Part shown: positions 1-8,596 of the stretch, piece after piece
How positions within the stretch are numbered: the stretch's first letter is position 1
Layout: the number at the start of each line of letters is the position of its first letter
Source of the DNA: Candidatus Nanopelagicales bacterium
GTDB taxonomy: Bacteria; Actinomycetota; Actinomycetes; S36-B12
Assembly: GCA_018402235.1 (NCBI GenBank)
Contig: JAGYJJ010000004.1
Coordinates: forward strand, 1,013,256 to 1,077,255
DNA length: 64,000 nt
Reading direction: 5' to 3'
Program-made: the position numbers and the translations under genes
The notes under the pieces: generated by a model
What the model was told of the DNA's origin: nothing
Database searches by the model: none
Seen by the model: the letters and a program-made list of their open reading frames with translations, nothing else

Positions 1-357
1 ATCACCCATACCCAAGGTGCCGTGCTCCCACGCCACAACCGGCCTACCTCCCGGTGGCGCTGGCGCATCGGGGATGAAAATCATTCCGCCCGTCACTGCT
101 CGCGTTCCATCGGGTCGCTCGGATACATACAAGATGCGTTGCGCCGATCCACCCGCTACCTCAATATCCAACGGTTCAGCGCGGACAACTGTTCCGAGTT
201 CACTCGGAATCGGATCCGGTGGCGCGTAGAACGGATCGAGGCTGGACTGCATGGTGCGATTCTCCTCCCAGTTCGCTCCGAACGTGGCAATACCGATCAA
301 GGCGGCGGCAGCGATGAGTGCAACCGTGACAAGGCCGACCACTCGGAAGAAGCGCAT
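1..357 (-). CDS. Secretory lipase / alpha-beta hydrolase, N-terminal part (runs off the left edge)
   Basis: An open frame reads leftward from an ATG at 357 and is still open at base 1, giving 119 codons. It begins with a basic residue and a hydrophobic segment (residues 5-27, signal peptide or anchor). It then reads into the start of an alpha/beta hydrolase fold ending in VVAWEHGTLGMGD, a stretch typical of the secretory lipase (LIP) family just before the catalytic region. The nucleophile motif GxSxG would lie beyond the edge and cannot be checked. Probable role: secreted ester hydrolysis. The family call rests on one motif and the fold start, so the substrate is open. Confidence 0.6.
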   Translation of the reverse strand, partial: MRFFRVVGLVTVALIAAAALIGIATFGANWEENRTMQSSLDPFYAPPDPIPSELGTVVRAEPLDIEVAGGSAQRILYVSERPDGTRAVTGGMIFIPDAPAPPGGRPVVAWEHGTLGMGD

Positions 358-463
358 GAACGGCACCCTATGGCTCCGCTGCTAGTAACCATCTGGCCAC
401 CGCAGTTTCGGAGAACTATGCAACCTATTTGCCAAATGGGATTCCTACTGTTGTACTCGCTCA

Positions 464-1144
464 GTGAAGTCTCCAGGCGCCGTCCTTTCCATGGTTGTTG
501 GATTCCTACTCGCTGCAGGTATTGCGAACCCAGCGCTTGCTCAAGACGAGGTTGCCGCAACCGAGCCTTCGTACCTATTCGTGTTCGATGGCGAAGACGC
601 TCAACTCAAACAGGTCAGCGGGAAGGCAGATACTTTCGAGTTGACCGTTCCCACACGAGGCAGGGGTCATTTGGTGACCTGGTTTACGGATCGACCCGTG
701 CGAGATGTCGGTCACACCACGATGAAGAACTTCGTAGGTTTGTGGCAGCAAGACGGCGACGACGGTTTCGCAGAGAATCCACCGAACGTAGCGATCTCTT
801 TCAACCAGAGGACTGTCATTGCCACGATGGACGAGCCGAAACTCATTCGAACACGAAAGGGTGGCCAGGCGCTCAGGTCCACGATGACGTTGGTGAAGGG
901 CGAGGCGCTCACCACGTTGCTGCAAGAGAACGAAAACCTGGCGGCTCAAGTGAAGCGAGCCTCCAGCAACACGATTCGAGGCACAAGAAGGCTTCCTGCT
1001 GTAAGCGTCTTCGTCGACTCAGCTCAATCGCCTTATAGCGATTCCAGCAGTCACAATGACGACCCCCGTCCTGACTCCAGTGATGAAGATGACGACCACG
1101 AACAACCTCCCGACGAGACGCAAGAGGAGACGGATAATTCGTAG
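464..1144 (+). CDS. Secreted protein of an uncharacterised family with acidic C-terminal tail
   Basis: 226 aa from a GTG at 464. No good Shine-Dalgarno is visible; an ATG at 491 is an alternative that shortens the signal peptide. Residues 1-26 form a signal peptide ending at NPALAQ. Residues 35-150 carry a pattern I know from uncharacterised secreted bacterial proteins of about 150 aa: FTDRPVRDVGH, then NFVGLW, then FAENPPNVAIS. The last 45 residues are a low-complexity tail rich in Asp, Glu, Ser and His, which could be disordered or bind cations. The function of the family is unknown to me. It heads a run of small exported proteins on the same strand (1201, 1520). Confidence 0.7.
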   Translation: MKSPGAVLSMVVGFLLAAGIANPALAQDEVAATEPSYLFVFDGEDAQLKQVSGKADTFELTVPTRGRGHLVTWFTDRPVRDVGHTTMKNFVGLWQQDGDDGFAENPPNVAISFNQRTVIATMDEPKLIRTRKGGQALRSTMTLVKGEALTTLLQENENLAAQVKRASSNTIRGTRRLPAVSVFVDSAQSPYSDSSSHNDDPRPDSSDEDDDHEQPPDETQEETDNS

Positions 1145-1200
1145 TTCCTGTTATTTGAGTTTGCGTGTTCACCTCCACACACCAGCGAAGGGGTCCATCC

Positions 1201-1497
1201 ATGTTGAAGACTGCAGTAGTTTCAGGAGCCGTTGGCGTTCTTCAACTGACTGCAGCCATCGCCCCACCTGCAGCCGCTCGCATGATCGATCGTGTGGGAC
1301 AGGTCTGTGGGGAAGCACTTGTCACTGCGAAGATGCAACAAGAGGACGGCAAGGTTCTTCATCGAATGAACCGCACGACCGACCGCAACTTCGCCTTCGA
1401 CGTGTGGCGTTACGTGCCCCGCAGCGCTAATCAGATTGACATCCGCCTGTCTGGTCCGTCCGGCCAGGAATGTTCGATCAAACTCGCTGCTAAGTAG
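1201..1497 (+). CDS. Small secreted protein, function unknown
   Basis: 98 aa from an ATG at 1201 preceded by AAGGGG at a suitable distance; a GTG at 1165 would add residues that do not look like a signal. Residues 1-26 are a signal peptide with an Ala-rich cleavage region (AAIAPPAAA). The mature part is about 70 aa, basic and polar, with two cysteines (in QVCGEAL and QECSIKL) that could form one disulfide. I do not recognise a family. It sits 56 bases after the upstream secreted protein and 22 bases before the MmpS-like gene, so the three could be co-transcribed. Confidence 0.6.
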   Translation: MLKTAVVSGAVGVLQLTAAIAPPAAARMIDRVGQVCGEALVTAKMQQEDGKVLHRMNRTTDRNFAFDVWRYVPRSANQIDIRLSGPSGQECSIKLAAK

Positions 1498-1519
1498 AAC
1501 TGGCTAGGAGTGGTCGGCC

Positions 1520-2027
1520 GTGACTCGCATTCGACTTGTTGCCGCGATCACTACAAGCTTCGTCGTTGGAGCCATCGCCGGAGCTGGGTCACTGTGGCTC
1601 GTGCAGGAGAACCGTCCGTCTTCCCTCGAACCCACTCGCCGTGGACCGGCCAACGCCACAACCTTCCTTGACCACCCCCCAAGGTTCGGATGAGGTCACA
1701 TATGACCCGAGCATGGTGACCATCGAGTATCAGGTCATCACCGACGGAATGAGCGTCACGCATCTGTCCTACGTAGACGTTGTCGATGGCGCTCCGGTGA
1801 TGATCGAAAGCCTGGGATCCCCGCCACCCTTCGCGCACGTGATCCAACTCCCGAAAAGCGACAGTTTCGATCTAGGCAAGCTCTCGGTCACTGGCATGGG
1901 TGCGGCTACCTCAACCACAACCACGTGCACGCTCAAGGTCGATGGCGAAGTAGTGGCCCGCCAAAGTGCTACAGGCACTTACGGACTGGTGAATTGCGCT
2001 GTCAGCGACGCAAGTAACGACACTTAG
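1520..2027 (+). CDS. MmpS-like membrane-anchored protein, frameshifted at a C6 run
   Basis: GTG at 1520 opens a frame encoding a basic start and one transmembrane segment (about residues 5-24), which stops at 1692. The next frame continues without a gap into an MmpS-type domain: VTIEYQVITDG near the start and VDGEVVARQSATGTYG near the end, matching the beta-sandwich of mycobacterial MmpS proteins. The frames join if one C is removed from the run at 1675-1680, giving 168 aa. MmpS proteins assist MmpL (RND) lipid exporters, but no mmpL is in this window. The frameshift may be a true lesion or an overcalled homopolymer; other genes here show the same kind of error. Confidence 0.65.
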
Positions 2028-2203
2028 GGCGCTACCTCGATTAAGCGGGCCTAGCTTGCGGCGAAGTCAGAGTCTGAGAGGGACGACCCTGTGGGACGTG
2101 GATTGACGATTACGATGGATAACAACGGCAGGTGCTCCGTGCGTGCCGCGATCTGACGGGGCGACTGAGATCCCTGGTGATGTCTCCAGGTTCTCGCCGA
2201 TGC

Positions 2204-2662
2204 CTAGCGCTTGCGCATGTCCAGTGTGAGCGTAAGCAGATCCTGATTCGGTGAGGTGTAACCGAAAACCAGATGATCATCGTCAATGTTGAGTTTGCCG
2301 GTGTACGTACCCTCTGAATCCAGACCCGATATGTAGAGCACCTCACCGGCCTCGTCGTCTTCGGTTGCATAGACCGAGAGCGTCATTGGCTTCGGCGCAG
2401 ACCACTTTTCTTTCGCAGATGGGCGGTACTGCCACGTGCCACGAGCATTGCTGCCTTTGGTCTTGGTAATGACGATCTTCTCTTGCCCGCTCTCGTAGCC
2501 GGACGTTGAGTAGCCGCTGTAGGTGCCGATCCAGGTCCCCTTCAGCGGTGAGGCGGCGGCATCGTTACCGGCGTGTACAGCAGGGGCAAACAGTCCGATG
2601 CCGATCATGGCAATGACCGCCGTCAGGACGGTGATGAGGGGGGGTCGTCTGGTGGATGTCAT
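2204..2662 (-). CDS. Secreted protein, function unknown
   Basis: 152 aa with a clear signal peptide (basic MTSTRRPP, hydrophobic stretch, cleavage near AVHAG, residues 28-32). The mature part looks all-beta, with repeated Gly/Tyr/Thr segments such as GTWIGTYSGYSTSGY and GTYTGKLNIDDDHLVFGY. This alternation is typical of lipocalin-like or avidin-like barrels, but I cannot assign a family. It is transcribed away from the solute-binding protein at 2871, and the 208 bases between must hold both promoters. A short stem CCTGG/CCAGG at 2173-2190 lies just downstream and may end its transcript. Confidence 0.6.
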   Translation of the reverse strand: MTSTRRPPLITVLTAVIAMIGIGLFAPAVHAGNDAAASPLKGTWIGTYSGYSTSGYESGQEKIVITKTKGSNARGTWQYRPSAKEKWSAPKPMTLSVYATEDDEAGEVLYISGLDSEGTYTGKLNIDDDHLVFGYTSPNQDLLTLTLDMRKR

Positions 2663-2870
2663 CGCTACTCCCTGGTGAGTGGTCTAGGCGAAGGCTGCCA
2701 CACCGTCATGTTCTGGGCCTGTTGCCTCTTGTCGATGAGTTGGTCGATATTCGGTTTCTACTCACGGACTTCCGCCGAGTCCGATGGGATCGCCCATCTG
2801 ACACCTATCCTGGGAAGTCAGTGTCACAACCGTGAACCTGAGCCCGATGTGTCAATGTTAGGAAATTGCC

Positions 2871-4394
2871 GTGCGAAAACGATCAGTGCTTACAACATTC
2901 GTGAGCGCGGCGGTGGTATCGACCGTTCTTGCTGCACCGATGCAGGTATCAGCAGTTCATGCGACGACGCACCCGATCGTGATCGCAGTCGAAGCTCCTC
3001 TGTCTGGACCCCAGGCCGCCAACGGCAAGGACATGCTGCGCGGTGTTCGCCTCGCTGCACGTCAGGCCAATGCGAACGGTGGAGTCCTCGGTCGGCAGGT
3101 GGAGGTGGTGCCGGTAGACGATAAGGCCAACCCCGATCTGGCTCGTGCGAGTGTGCAGAAGGCAGCCAAGGCCGGTGCCGTTGCCGTGATCGGCCCGTAC
3201 AACTCCTCCGTCGGAGTAGCGAATCTCCCGCTCTACCTCGATCGCAGGATCGTCCCGGTGCACATGACATCATCGAACGACACCGACGGCCAGGGAGTGA
3301 CGGTCCAGCCGAAAAATGACCAGATCTCGCCCGTCGAGTTCGCCTTCGTAAAGGCGTCGAGCGCTGCGTCTGTTGCAATGCTCGTGGACCCATCGCTCTA
3401 CACGCAGGAAATGGCCGACCGACTCACAGACGATCTGTTGGCAGACGGAGTGGCGGTGCGCCAGATCCCGATCATCGAAGGCCAGGCGGACTACACCGCC
3501 GAGGTCAGCGATGCCTTGGCGTCCGATCCCGATCTGATCTACGTGAGCACGTACTTCCCCGAAGGCACCAAGATCGCGGTAGCCCTCGAGGCGGCTTCAG
3601 CAGGTTCTGCAACTGACCCCACCTGCCTGATGGGTCTGGCGAATGTCGATCCGGGCTTCATCGCCCAGACCTCACTTACGCAGGCGCAGCGCTGCTCATT
3701 CAGTGGCATCCCCACAGCGGCACAGATGCCCGGTGCGCGGGCTGCGAAGTTCGTCAAGGAGTACCGCTCTGCGTTCGACAAGGAGCCGGGTGTGTGGGGC
3801 ATCTTCACCTACGACTCCGCTAACGTGCTCTTCGCTGCGATAGAGCAGGCCGGAAGCACTGCGTTCGCACCCGTGCTGAAGAACGTCCAAAAGACCAAGG
3901 ACTTCGCAGGCGCAACCGGCACGATCACAATCGATCCACTTACCGGAAATCGCCGGGTGGTACCGGTATACATCCTCACGGTCGATAATCGGAACAACTT
4001 TATTGTCGATCAGCTGCAGTCCGATGCCCGACGTTTGGTGAACAAGATGTGGACGCTTGCACAGAACAACGACGAAGCCGGCCTCGAAGCATTCATCAAT
4101 CCGCAATTCCAAGCCCAAGACGCCGACCAGCCTCGATGGAACAAGCAGCAATTCGTAGACATTCTGGTGAATCAAGAGGAGTTGAGTTCCTACACGCTCA
4201 GCGATCTGCGTGCTACACGTTCGGGTTCGACCATTGTGGTGACCTATACCGCTGCGGCATCACAGATCGTTGAAGGAAAGCAACTTTCGGGCGCACCGAA
4301 ACCGCGAATGACGGTTTTCGTGCAGTCGCCGACCACGGGGGACTACTCAGTCATGTCGCACTCGAGTTTCAACGTGGTAGCCACCCAGAATTGA
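2871..4394 (+). CDS. Secreted type I periplasmic-binding protein (Leu/Ile/Val-binding type) fused to an NTF2-like domain
   Basis: 507 aa from a GTG at 2871 with AGGAAA just upstream. Residues 1-32 are a signal peptide without a lipobox cysteine, so the protein is probably released rather than lipid-anchored. Residues about 35-385 are a Peripla_BP_6 domain: IVIAVEAPLSGPQAANGKDM at the start, VAVIGPYNSSVGVAN, and a GVWGIFTYDSANVLF segment. Residues about 390-507 form a separate domain (KMWTLAQNNDEAGLEAFINP to the end) resembling SnoaL/NTF2-like folds. No permease or ATPase gene is adjacent, so it is an orphan binding protein. The ligand is unknown; amino-acid-like ligands are a guess from the family. 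Confidence 0.8.
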   Translation: MRKRSVLTTFVSAAVVSTVLAAPMQVSAVHATTHPIVIAVEAPLSGPQAANGKDMLRGVRLAARQANANGGVLGRQVEVVPVDDKANPDLARASVQKAAKAGAVAVIGPYNSSVGVANLPLYLDRRIVPVHMTSSNDTDGQGVTVQPKNDQISPVEFAFVKASSAASVAMLVDPSLYTQEMADRLTDDLLADGVAVRQIPIIEGQADYTAEVSDALASDPDLIYVSTYFPEGTKIAVALEAASAGSATDPTCLMGLANVDPGFIAQTSLTQAQRCSFSGIPTAAQMPGARAAKFVKEYRSAFDKEPGVWGIFTYDSANVLFAAIEQAGSTAFAPVLKNVQKTKDFAGATGTITIDPLTGNRRVVPVYILTVDNRNNFIVDQLQSDARRLVNKMWTLAQNNDEAGLEAFINPQFQAQDADQPRWNKQQFVDILVNQEELSSYTLSDLRATRSGSTIVVTYTAAASQIVEGKQLSGAPKPRMTVFVQSPTTGDYSVMSHSSFNVVATQN

Positions 4395-4450
4395 GCAAAC
4401 TCCTGCGAGTGGACGCGCCTTGCTATGCGTGAGATGGGTGCCGTTACACG

Positions 4451-4800
4451 CTATTGGGTCAAACCGGGGAGGAATTTCGCACGAGACGTGAGAATCGAAC
4501 CGACGGCATTTGCGAGCAGTAGCAGTCCGAATATGCGCGTGATGACGTCAATGCCCTCGTCGCGAAGGAACTTTCCGACGGGATTTGCGAACAGCAAAAG
4601 CACCACGGAAATGACGCTCAGGAAGATGATGGCGATGTCTTTGAGGATGACCTCGCTCGGATCCGACTCTCCTAGCGCGATGACGACAGCCATCGCACCG
4701 GGACCCGCCAGCCAGCCGGAAGGCGTCCATTTCGATTGCGAAGTTGGTGAGGATCAAGTCCCCAAGGAAGAACGCCGTGAGGAGGATTAGGAACTCACTG
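4451..4800 (-). pseudogene. MarC-family membrane protein remnant with internal deletion
   Basis: Two pieces of a MarC-type six-helix membrane protein lie in different frames. Upstream (about 4800-4710) reads FLILLTAFFLGDLI and DAFRLAGG, the family's helix-2 region. Downstream (4710-4451) reads LAGPGAMAVVIALGE and ITRIFGLLLLANAVGSIL, the second half. In intact MarC about 70 residues separate AFRxAGG from AGPGA; here they are almost fused, overlapping at a repeated CTGGC near 4709-4717. The N-terminal helix is also missing. This is a deletion, not a one-base error, so unlike other broken genes in this window it is very probably a true pseudogene. Confidence 0.7.
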
Positions 4801-4922
4801 CCTACTGATTTTCGATTCCAGTGGATCGCCGTGTTTTGCGAATTGTGCTGCACCCATGACGACCTCCGAAGGTGCCACGAATCGAAAGCGCACCTGCGGA
4901 TACGTTCTCACTAGGCCCGCGC

Positions 4923-4953
4923 TAGCCGAAGCCTGTCACCACATATTCGGCTA
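4923..4953. repeat. Inverted repeat upstream of the nucleotidyltransferase pair
   Basis: TAGCCGAA at 4923-4930 and TTCGGCTA at 4946-4953 are perfect 8-base arms around a 15-base spacer. It lies 50 bases upstream of the small ORF at 5003. It could be an operator for an autoregulated pair or a weak transcription end for the remnant to the left; there is no T-run. Confidence 0.4.
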
Positions 4954-5002
4954 CGCGAGCAGCAGGCAAGGCAGCGCCACCTAAATGGCTTATCCTGAAT
5001 GG

Positions 5003-5119
5003 GTGACCACCACGCATTCGGACACTGAATTTGCCGACGAGGCGGGTGAACGGATCCAGCAGGCGTTCGCCCTTTGCTCATTCGCTTCGGAACTCGTGGG
5101 CAAGGCCAACGACGAATGA
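5003..5119 (+). CDS. Small ORF coupled to the nucleotidyltransferase
   Basis: 38 codons from a GTG at 5003 (an in-frame ATG at 4985 would give 44). Its stop overlaps the next start as ATGA at 5116-5119, a strong sign of translational coupling. A TATCCT hexamer ends six bases before the GTG, the spacing of a leaderless actinobacterial transcript. The peptide is acidic and probably helical (ERIQQAFALCSFASELV). I recognise no family. The arrangement, a small protein directly coupled to a MNT-like enzyme, resembles two-gene toxin-antitoxin or defence pairs, but that is inference. Confidence 0.45.
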   Translation: MTTTHSDTEFADEAGERIQQAFALCSFASELVGKANDE

Positions 5120-5601
5120 CTTTCGATCCATCCCGAATCTTCGAGACTCTGGATCGCCATGGGGTTGACTACCTCACTATTGGAGCCTGGGCCGTCATAG
5201 CCCACGGATACGTTCGAGCTACCGCGGACATCGATTTCGTGGCACGAGTCGATGAGGAGAACATGGCGCGCTTAGCTGCCGCTTTGAAGGAACTCAACGC
5301 GCGACTTCGCGGCGTAGATGCGGATAAGTTGGACATCGATCCCCAGGATCCACGCGTACTCATCACCGGTGCGTCATTCACCATGGACACCGATGCAGGG
5401 CCCCTCGATTTCCTCAACGACGTTCCTGGTGCTGCCGACTACGACGACATGAGATCGCGTGCCCGTCAAGCGAATGCCGGTGGCGTCACTGTGTGGGTGG
5501 TCGGTTACGAAGATCTGCTTCGGATGAAGGAAGCTTCGGGCCGAGAACAAGACCTACTCGATATCCATCAACTGCGCGACAACCGGCCATCATCGCAGTG
5601 A
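5116..5601 (+). CDS. Nucleotidyltransferase-fold protein (AbiEii/DUF6036-like)
   Basis: 161 aa from ATG at 5116, chosen because it overlaps the upstream stop; a more upstream ATG at 5074 reads out of character. The polymerase-beta core is visible: GAWAVIAHGYVRATADIDFV (residues about 22-41) with the metal-binding pair DxD in TADIDFV, and a third acidic residue near GPLDFLND (about residue 96). C-terminal helices include GYEDLLRMKEASGREQDLLD, common in this group. Such proteins occur as AbiEii-type toxins, MNT antitoxins and stand-alone enzymes; the small coupled upstream ORF is not an obvious AbiEi or HEPN partner. Biochemical role not determined. Confidence 0.65.
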   Translation: MTFDPSRIFETLDRHGVDYLTIGAWAVIAHGYVRATADIDFVARVDEENMARLAAALKELNARLRGVDADKLDIDPQDPRVLITGASFTMDTDAGPLDFLNDVPGAADYDDMRSRARQANAGGVTVWVVGYEDLLRMKEASGREQDLLDIHQLRDNRPSSQ

Positions 5602-5620
5602 ATCCCAACATTCTGCGTGG

Positions 5621-5692
5621 AGCCGCCTCGGGGATTTGAACCCCGGACCTACGCATTACGAGTGCGTTGCTCTACCCCTGAGCTAAGGCGGC
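5621..5692 (-). tRNA. tRNA-Thr (anticodon CGT)
   Basis: Read on the minus strand, the 72 bases fold as a cloverleaf: acceptor GCCGCCT paired with AGGCGGC, D arm AGCTCAGGGGTAGAGC, anticodon loop CTCGTAA (anticodon CGT, reads ACG), T arm GGGGTTCAAATCCCC, discriminator T. The 3' CCA is not encoded. It stands alone between the nucleotidyltransferase and copA. Confidence 0.93.
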
Positions 5693-5772
5693 CTACTCGC
5701 CAGGCGAGCCTGAGAATGTTACCGGGGCGCCCTTTCATGGCTTCGCGGCCCGGGTTTGAAAGCAATCTGGCC

Positions 5773-8004
5773 TCAACTCGTGCTGCGAAAGCGGCGTAAC
5801 CGAAGGCTGTTCGTGACCACAAAGACCGATGAAAAGGCCATCGCGGCACCGGCGATCATCGGATTGAGTAATCCTGCGACGGCCAGTGGGATAGCGGCAA
5901 CGTTGTAGGCGAAGGCCCAGAACAAGTTGCCCTTAATCGTGGCCAGAGTCTTTCGCGAGAGCCTGATCGCATCCACGATGCTGCGCGGGTCTGAACGCAT
6001 CAGCGTGATGTCGCTGGCTTCGATCGCCACATCCGTTCCCGATCCCATGGCCATTCCCAAATCCGCCTGCGCGAGAGCAGCGGCGTCGTTGACTCCATCA
6101 CCCACCATCGCCACGCGTTGGCCTCCGGCCTGAAGCTCTTTGACGATCGCGATCTTGTCCTCTGGGAGAACGTCGGCTCGGACGTTGTCGATGCCGAGTT
6201 GCTTCGCTACTGCGTGGGCTGCTGCGTTGTTATCTCCTGTGACCAGAACTGGATGCAGACCGAGCGCCTTGAGGTCTTCGATCGCTTGCTTGCTTGTGGG
6301 CTTGATCGCGTCGGCTACGGCGATCGCGCCAAGGAAGTTTCCGTCGGCTGCTGCGGCGATCACCGTTTGACCTAGTTCCTGGTGCTGCTGGATCCAGGTC
6401 ATTGACGTTGGGGGAATCGCGATCGACCACTCATCGGTCAGCCATGGGGGGCGCCCAGCCACGATCGCCTGTCCGTCCACCACACCTTGGACACCGCGAC
6501 CCTGGGTGCTGGAGAACGACTCAACAGGTGCTGGTGAGTCGATGGCCGCGGCGATCGCTTGACCAATGGGGTGTTCGGAGGCCGCTTCGACTGCAGCGAC
6601 GAGAGCGAGGACATGGTCGCTGTTGTGGTTGTCCGCTGGGAGAATGTCGACCACCGTCATGCGGCCCTCGGTGAGCGTTCCGGTCTTGTCCAAAGCGATT
6701 GCTTCGATGCGCCGGGTGGCTTCGAGGATCTGCGGACCACGAATCACGATTCCCATCTGCGCACCGCGTCCAGTCCCCACGAGTAGCGCGGTGGGAGTTG
6801 CCAGTCCGAGGGCGCAGGGGCAGGCGATGATCAACACAGCAACGGCAGCCGTGAATGCGAATGCAACCCCGGCACCGACGGCAATCCACACGATGACCGT
6901 TGCTATGGCGATGACGATGACGATCGGCACGAACACTGCGGAGATCCGATCGGCGAGCCGCTGAACTGGCGCTTTCTGCGTCTGCGCTTCCTCGACCAGG
7001 GCCGCGATGCGAGCCAGGTGGGTGTCAGCACCGACCCGGGTCGCGCGGATGACTAATCGTCCGTTGGTGTTGATGCCGGCGCCCACAACATCGTCGCCAG
7101 GTTTCACTTCAACCGGAACTGGTTCTCCGGTCAGCAAGGACATGTCGACTGCTGAGTTCCCGTCGATCACTTCGCCATCGGTCGCGACCTTCTCTCCCGG
7201 TCGAACCACGAATTCATCACCCACCGCGAGCTGTTCGATAGGAAGCCGTTGCTCTTTTCCGTCGCGGATGACCGAGACGTCTTTCGCGCCCATAGACATC
7301 AGCGCGGTGAGGGCCTGACTGCTTCGCTGCTTGGCTCGGGCTTCGAAATAGCGGCCGAGCAAGATGAAAGTAGTGACCGCCGCAGCGACCTCGAGGTAGA
7401 TCTCACTGGTGCCACCACCTTGCGTGGGAAGCAGATGGAATGCCATGCGCATACCCGGCTCACCGGCACCACCGAAGAACAGCGCGTACAGCGACCAGAT
7501 GAATGCTGCGCCCACACCCATGGACACGAGCGTGTCCATCGTGGCGGCACCGTGCTTCAGGTTTGTCCACGCGGCACGGTGGAACGGAAGCGCTCCCCAC
7601 ACCACCACCGGAGCAGCCAGCGTGAGGCTCAGCCACTGCCAGTAATCGAACTGCAGCGGTGGGATCATCGCCAGCAGTACCACGGGAATCGTTAGAACCG
7701 CACTGATCGTCACGCGGCTTCGAAGCTCGCGGACCTCGGAGTCCTCGCCTTGTTCCTCGAGCTCTGCTTGCTGCTTCTTCGGCTCAGTTGCGGTGTAACC
7801 GGTCGCTTCGACGGTGGCGATCGCCTCGGCAGCGGTCATACCTTCAGGAAGTGCCACGTGCGCTCGTTCGGTGGCGTAATTGACGGTGGCCACTACACCG
7901 GGGATCTTGTTGAGTTTCTTCTCCACGCGTGCGGCGCACGAGGCACACGTCATCCCACCGATGTCGAGATTGACTTCGGTTGCGAGTTGCGTGGGAGTAC
8001 TCAT
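5773..8004 (-). CDS. copA: Copper-exporting P1B-type ATPase
   Basis: 743 aa from ATG at 8004, with AGAAGGA upstream; longer frames upstream would overlap the end of copZ. One N-terminal heavy-metal domain has [13 protein letters not shown] (residues 16-28). The membrane core carries the Cu-type CPC motif ([17 protein letters not shown]), the phosphorylation site [11 protein letters not shown], and the hinge VTGDNNAAA followed by [10 protein letters not shown]. It pumps Cu(I) out of the cytoplasm using ATP. Last gene of csoR-copZ-copA, 16 bases after copZ, and presumably derepressed by copper through CsoR. Confidence 0.95.
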   Translation of the reverse strand: MSTPTQLATEVNLDIGGMTCASCAARVEKKLNKIPGVVATVNYATERAHVALPEGMTAAEAIATVEATGYTATEPKKQQAELEEQGEDSEVRELRSRVTISAVLTIPVVLLAMIPPLQFDYWQWLSLTLAAPVVVWGALPFHRAAWTNLKHGAATMDTLVSMGVGAAFIWSLYALFFGGAGEPGMRMAFHLLPTQGGGTSEIYLEVAAAVTTFILLGRYFEARAKQRSSQALTALMSMGAKDVSVIRDGKEQRLPIEQLAVGDEFVVRPGEKVATDGEVIDGNSAVDMSLLTGEPVPVEVKPGDDVVGAGINTNGRLVIRATRVGADTHLARIAALVEEAQTQKAPVQRLADRISAVFVPIVIVIAIATVIVWIAVGAGVAFAFTAAVAVLIIACPCALGLATPTALLVGTGRGAQMGIVIRGPQILEATRRIEAIALDKTGTLTEGRMTVVDILPADNHNSDHVLALVAAVEAASEHPIGQAIAAAIDSPAPVESFSSTQGRGVQGVVDGQAIVAGRPPWLTDEWSIAIPPTSMTWIQQHQELGQTVIAAAADGNFLGAIAVADAIKPTSKQAIEDLKALGLHPVLVTGDNNAAAHAVAKQLGIDNVRADVLPEDKIAIVKELQAGGQRVAMVGDGVNDAAALAQADLGMAMGSGTDVAIEASDITLMRSDPRSIVDAIRLSRKTLATIKGNLFWAFAYNVAAIPLAVAGLLNPMIAGAAMAFSSVFVVTNSLRLRRFRSTS

Positions 8005-8020
8005 GTGTGGCTCGTTCCTT

Positions 8021-8236
8021 CTATGCGACGACTTCGTAGCCGGCTTCGTCGACCGCGGCCTTGACCTGATCAAGATCCAAAGGGTCGGTACTTGTGACAC
8101 TCACGGTCGAATCTCCACCCTCAACAAGGTCGATTGATACGTCAGTGACGCCCATGATGGTGAGCATTTCCTCGGTAACCGCGTTGACGCAGTGCCCGCA
8201 GGTCATGCCGCGAACGGTGTAGGTGGTGGTTGCCAT
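8021..8236 (-). CDS. copZ: Copper chaperone CopZ (heavy-metal-associated domain)
   Basis: 71 aa, a single ferredoxin-like HMA domain with the Cu-binding motif [12 protein letters not shown] at residues 9-20. It carries Cu(I) to the ATPase CopA or buffers it. The start at 8236 follows GGAGAAAC and sits 22 bases after the csoR stop. It lies between regulator and pump, the standard order of actinobacterial copper operons. Confidence 0.92.
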   Translation of the reverse strand: MATTTYTVRGMTCGHCVNAVTEEMLTIMGVTDVSIDLVEGGDSTVSVTSTDPLDLDQVKAAVDEAGYEVVA

Positions 8237-8258
8237 GGTTGTTTCTCCTTCGCTTCGA

Positions 8259-8540
8259 TCAGCTCTTAACGAGGCGGGCGACCGCCTCGGATGCTTCCTT
8301 GATCTTGTGGTCGGCAACGTCGCCGCCTTCCACCATTGCATGGGCTACGCAGTGGCCCAGGTGATCTTCAAGTAGCAACAGTGCTACCGACTGCAGTGCC
8401 TTGGTGGTGGCTGAGACCTGGGTGATGACGTCGATGCAGTAGGTGTCGTCCTCGACCATGCGCTGCAAGCCTCGCACCTGGCCTTCGATCCGCTTGAGCC
8501 GCTTAACGAGCGCTTCCTTATCCGCGGTGTAACCCGCCAT
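8259..8540 (-). CDS. csoR: Copper-sensing transcriptional repressor CsoR
   Basis: 93 aa, all-helical CsoR/RcnR family. The Cu(I) ligands of the CsoR subgroup are in place: Cys35 in DDTYCIDVI, His60 in LLLEDHLGHC and Cys64. The N-terminal RLKRIEGQVRGLQRM contributes to DNA binding. It represses its own operon in the absence of copper and leaves the operator when Cu(I) binds. The start at 8540 has a strong site (GGGAGGAGG). The palindromic operator is 22 bases upstream. Confidence 0.94.
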   Translation of the reverse strand: MAGYTADKEALVKRLKRIEGQVRGLQRMVEDDTYCIDVITQVSATTKALQSVALLLLEDHLGHCVAHAMVEGGDVADHKIKEASEAVARLVKS

Positions 8541-8561
8541 GGCGCCTCCTCCCGTTTGCTG

Positions 8562-8578
8562 ATACCCCTAGGGGGTAT
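8562..8578 (-). promoter_or_regulatory. CsoR operator
   Basis: On the minus strand the sequence reads ATACCCCCTAGGGGTAT, the G/C-tract pseudo-palindrome with flanking TA that CsoR binds in other bacteria. It lies directly upstream of csoR and would overlap its promoter, giving copper-dependent control of csoR-copZ-copA. Confidence 0.85.
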
Positions 8579-8596
8579 ATGAAGAGAGTAACTGCC

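Noticed and set aside
22-1038. Long plus-strand frame of 338 codons
   Set aside because: Arg/His-rich composition, runs opposite to the lipase start and across the secreted protein's frame; typical shadow frame.
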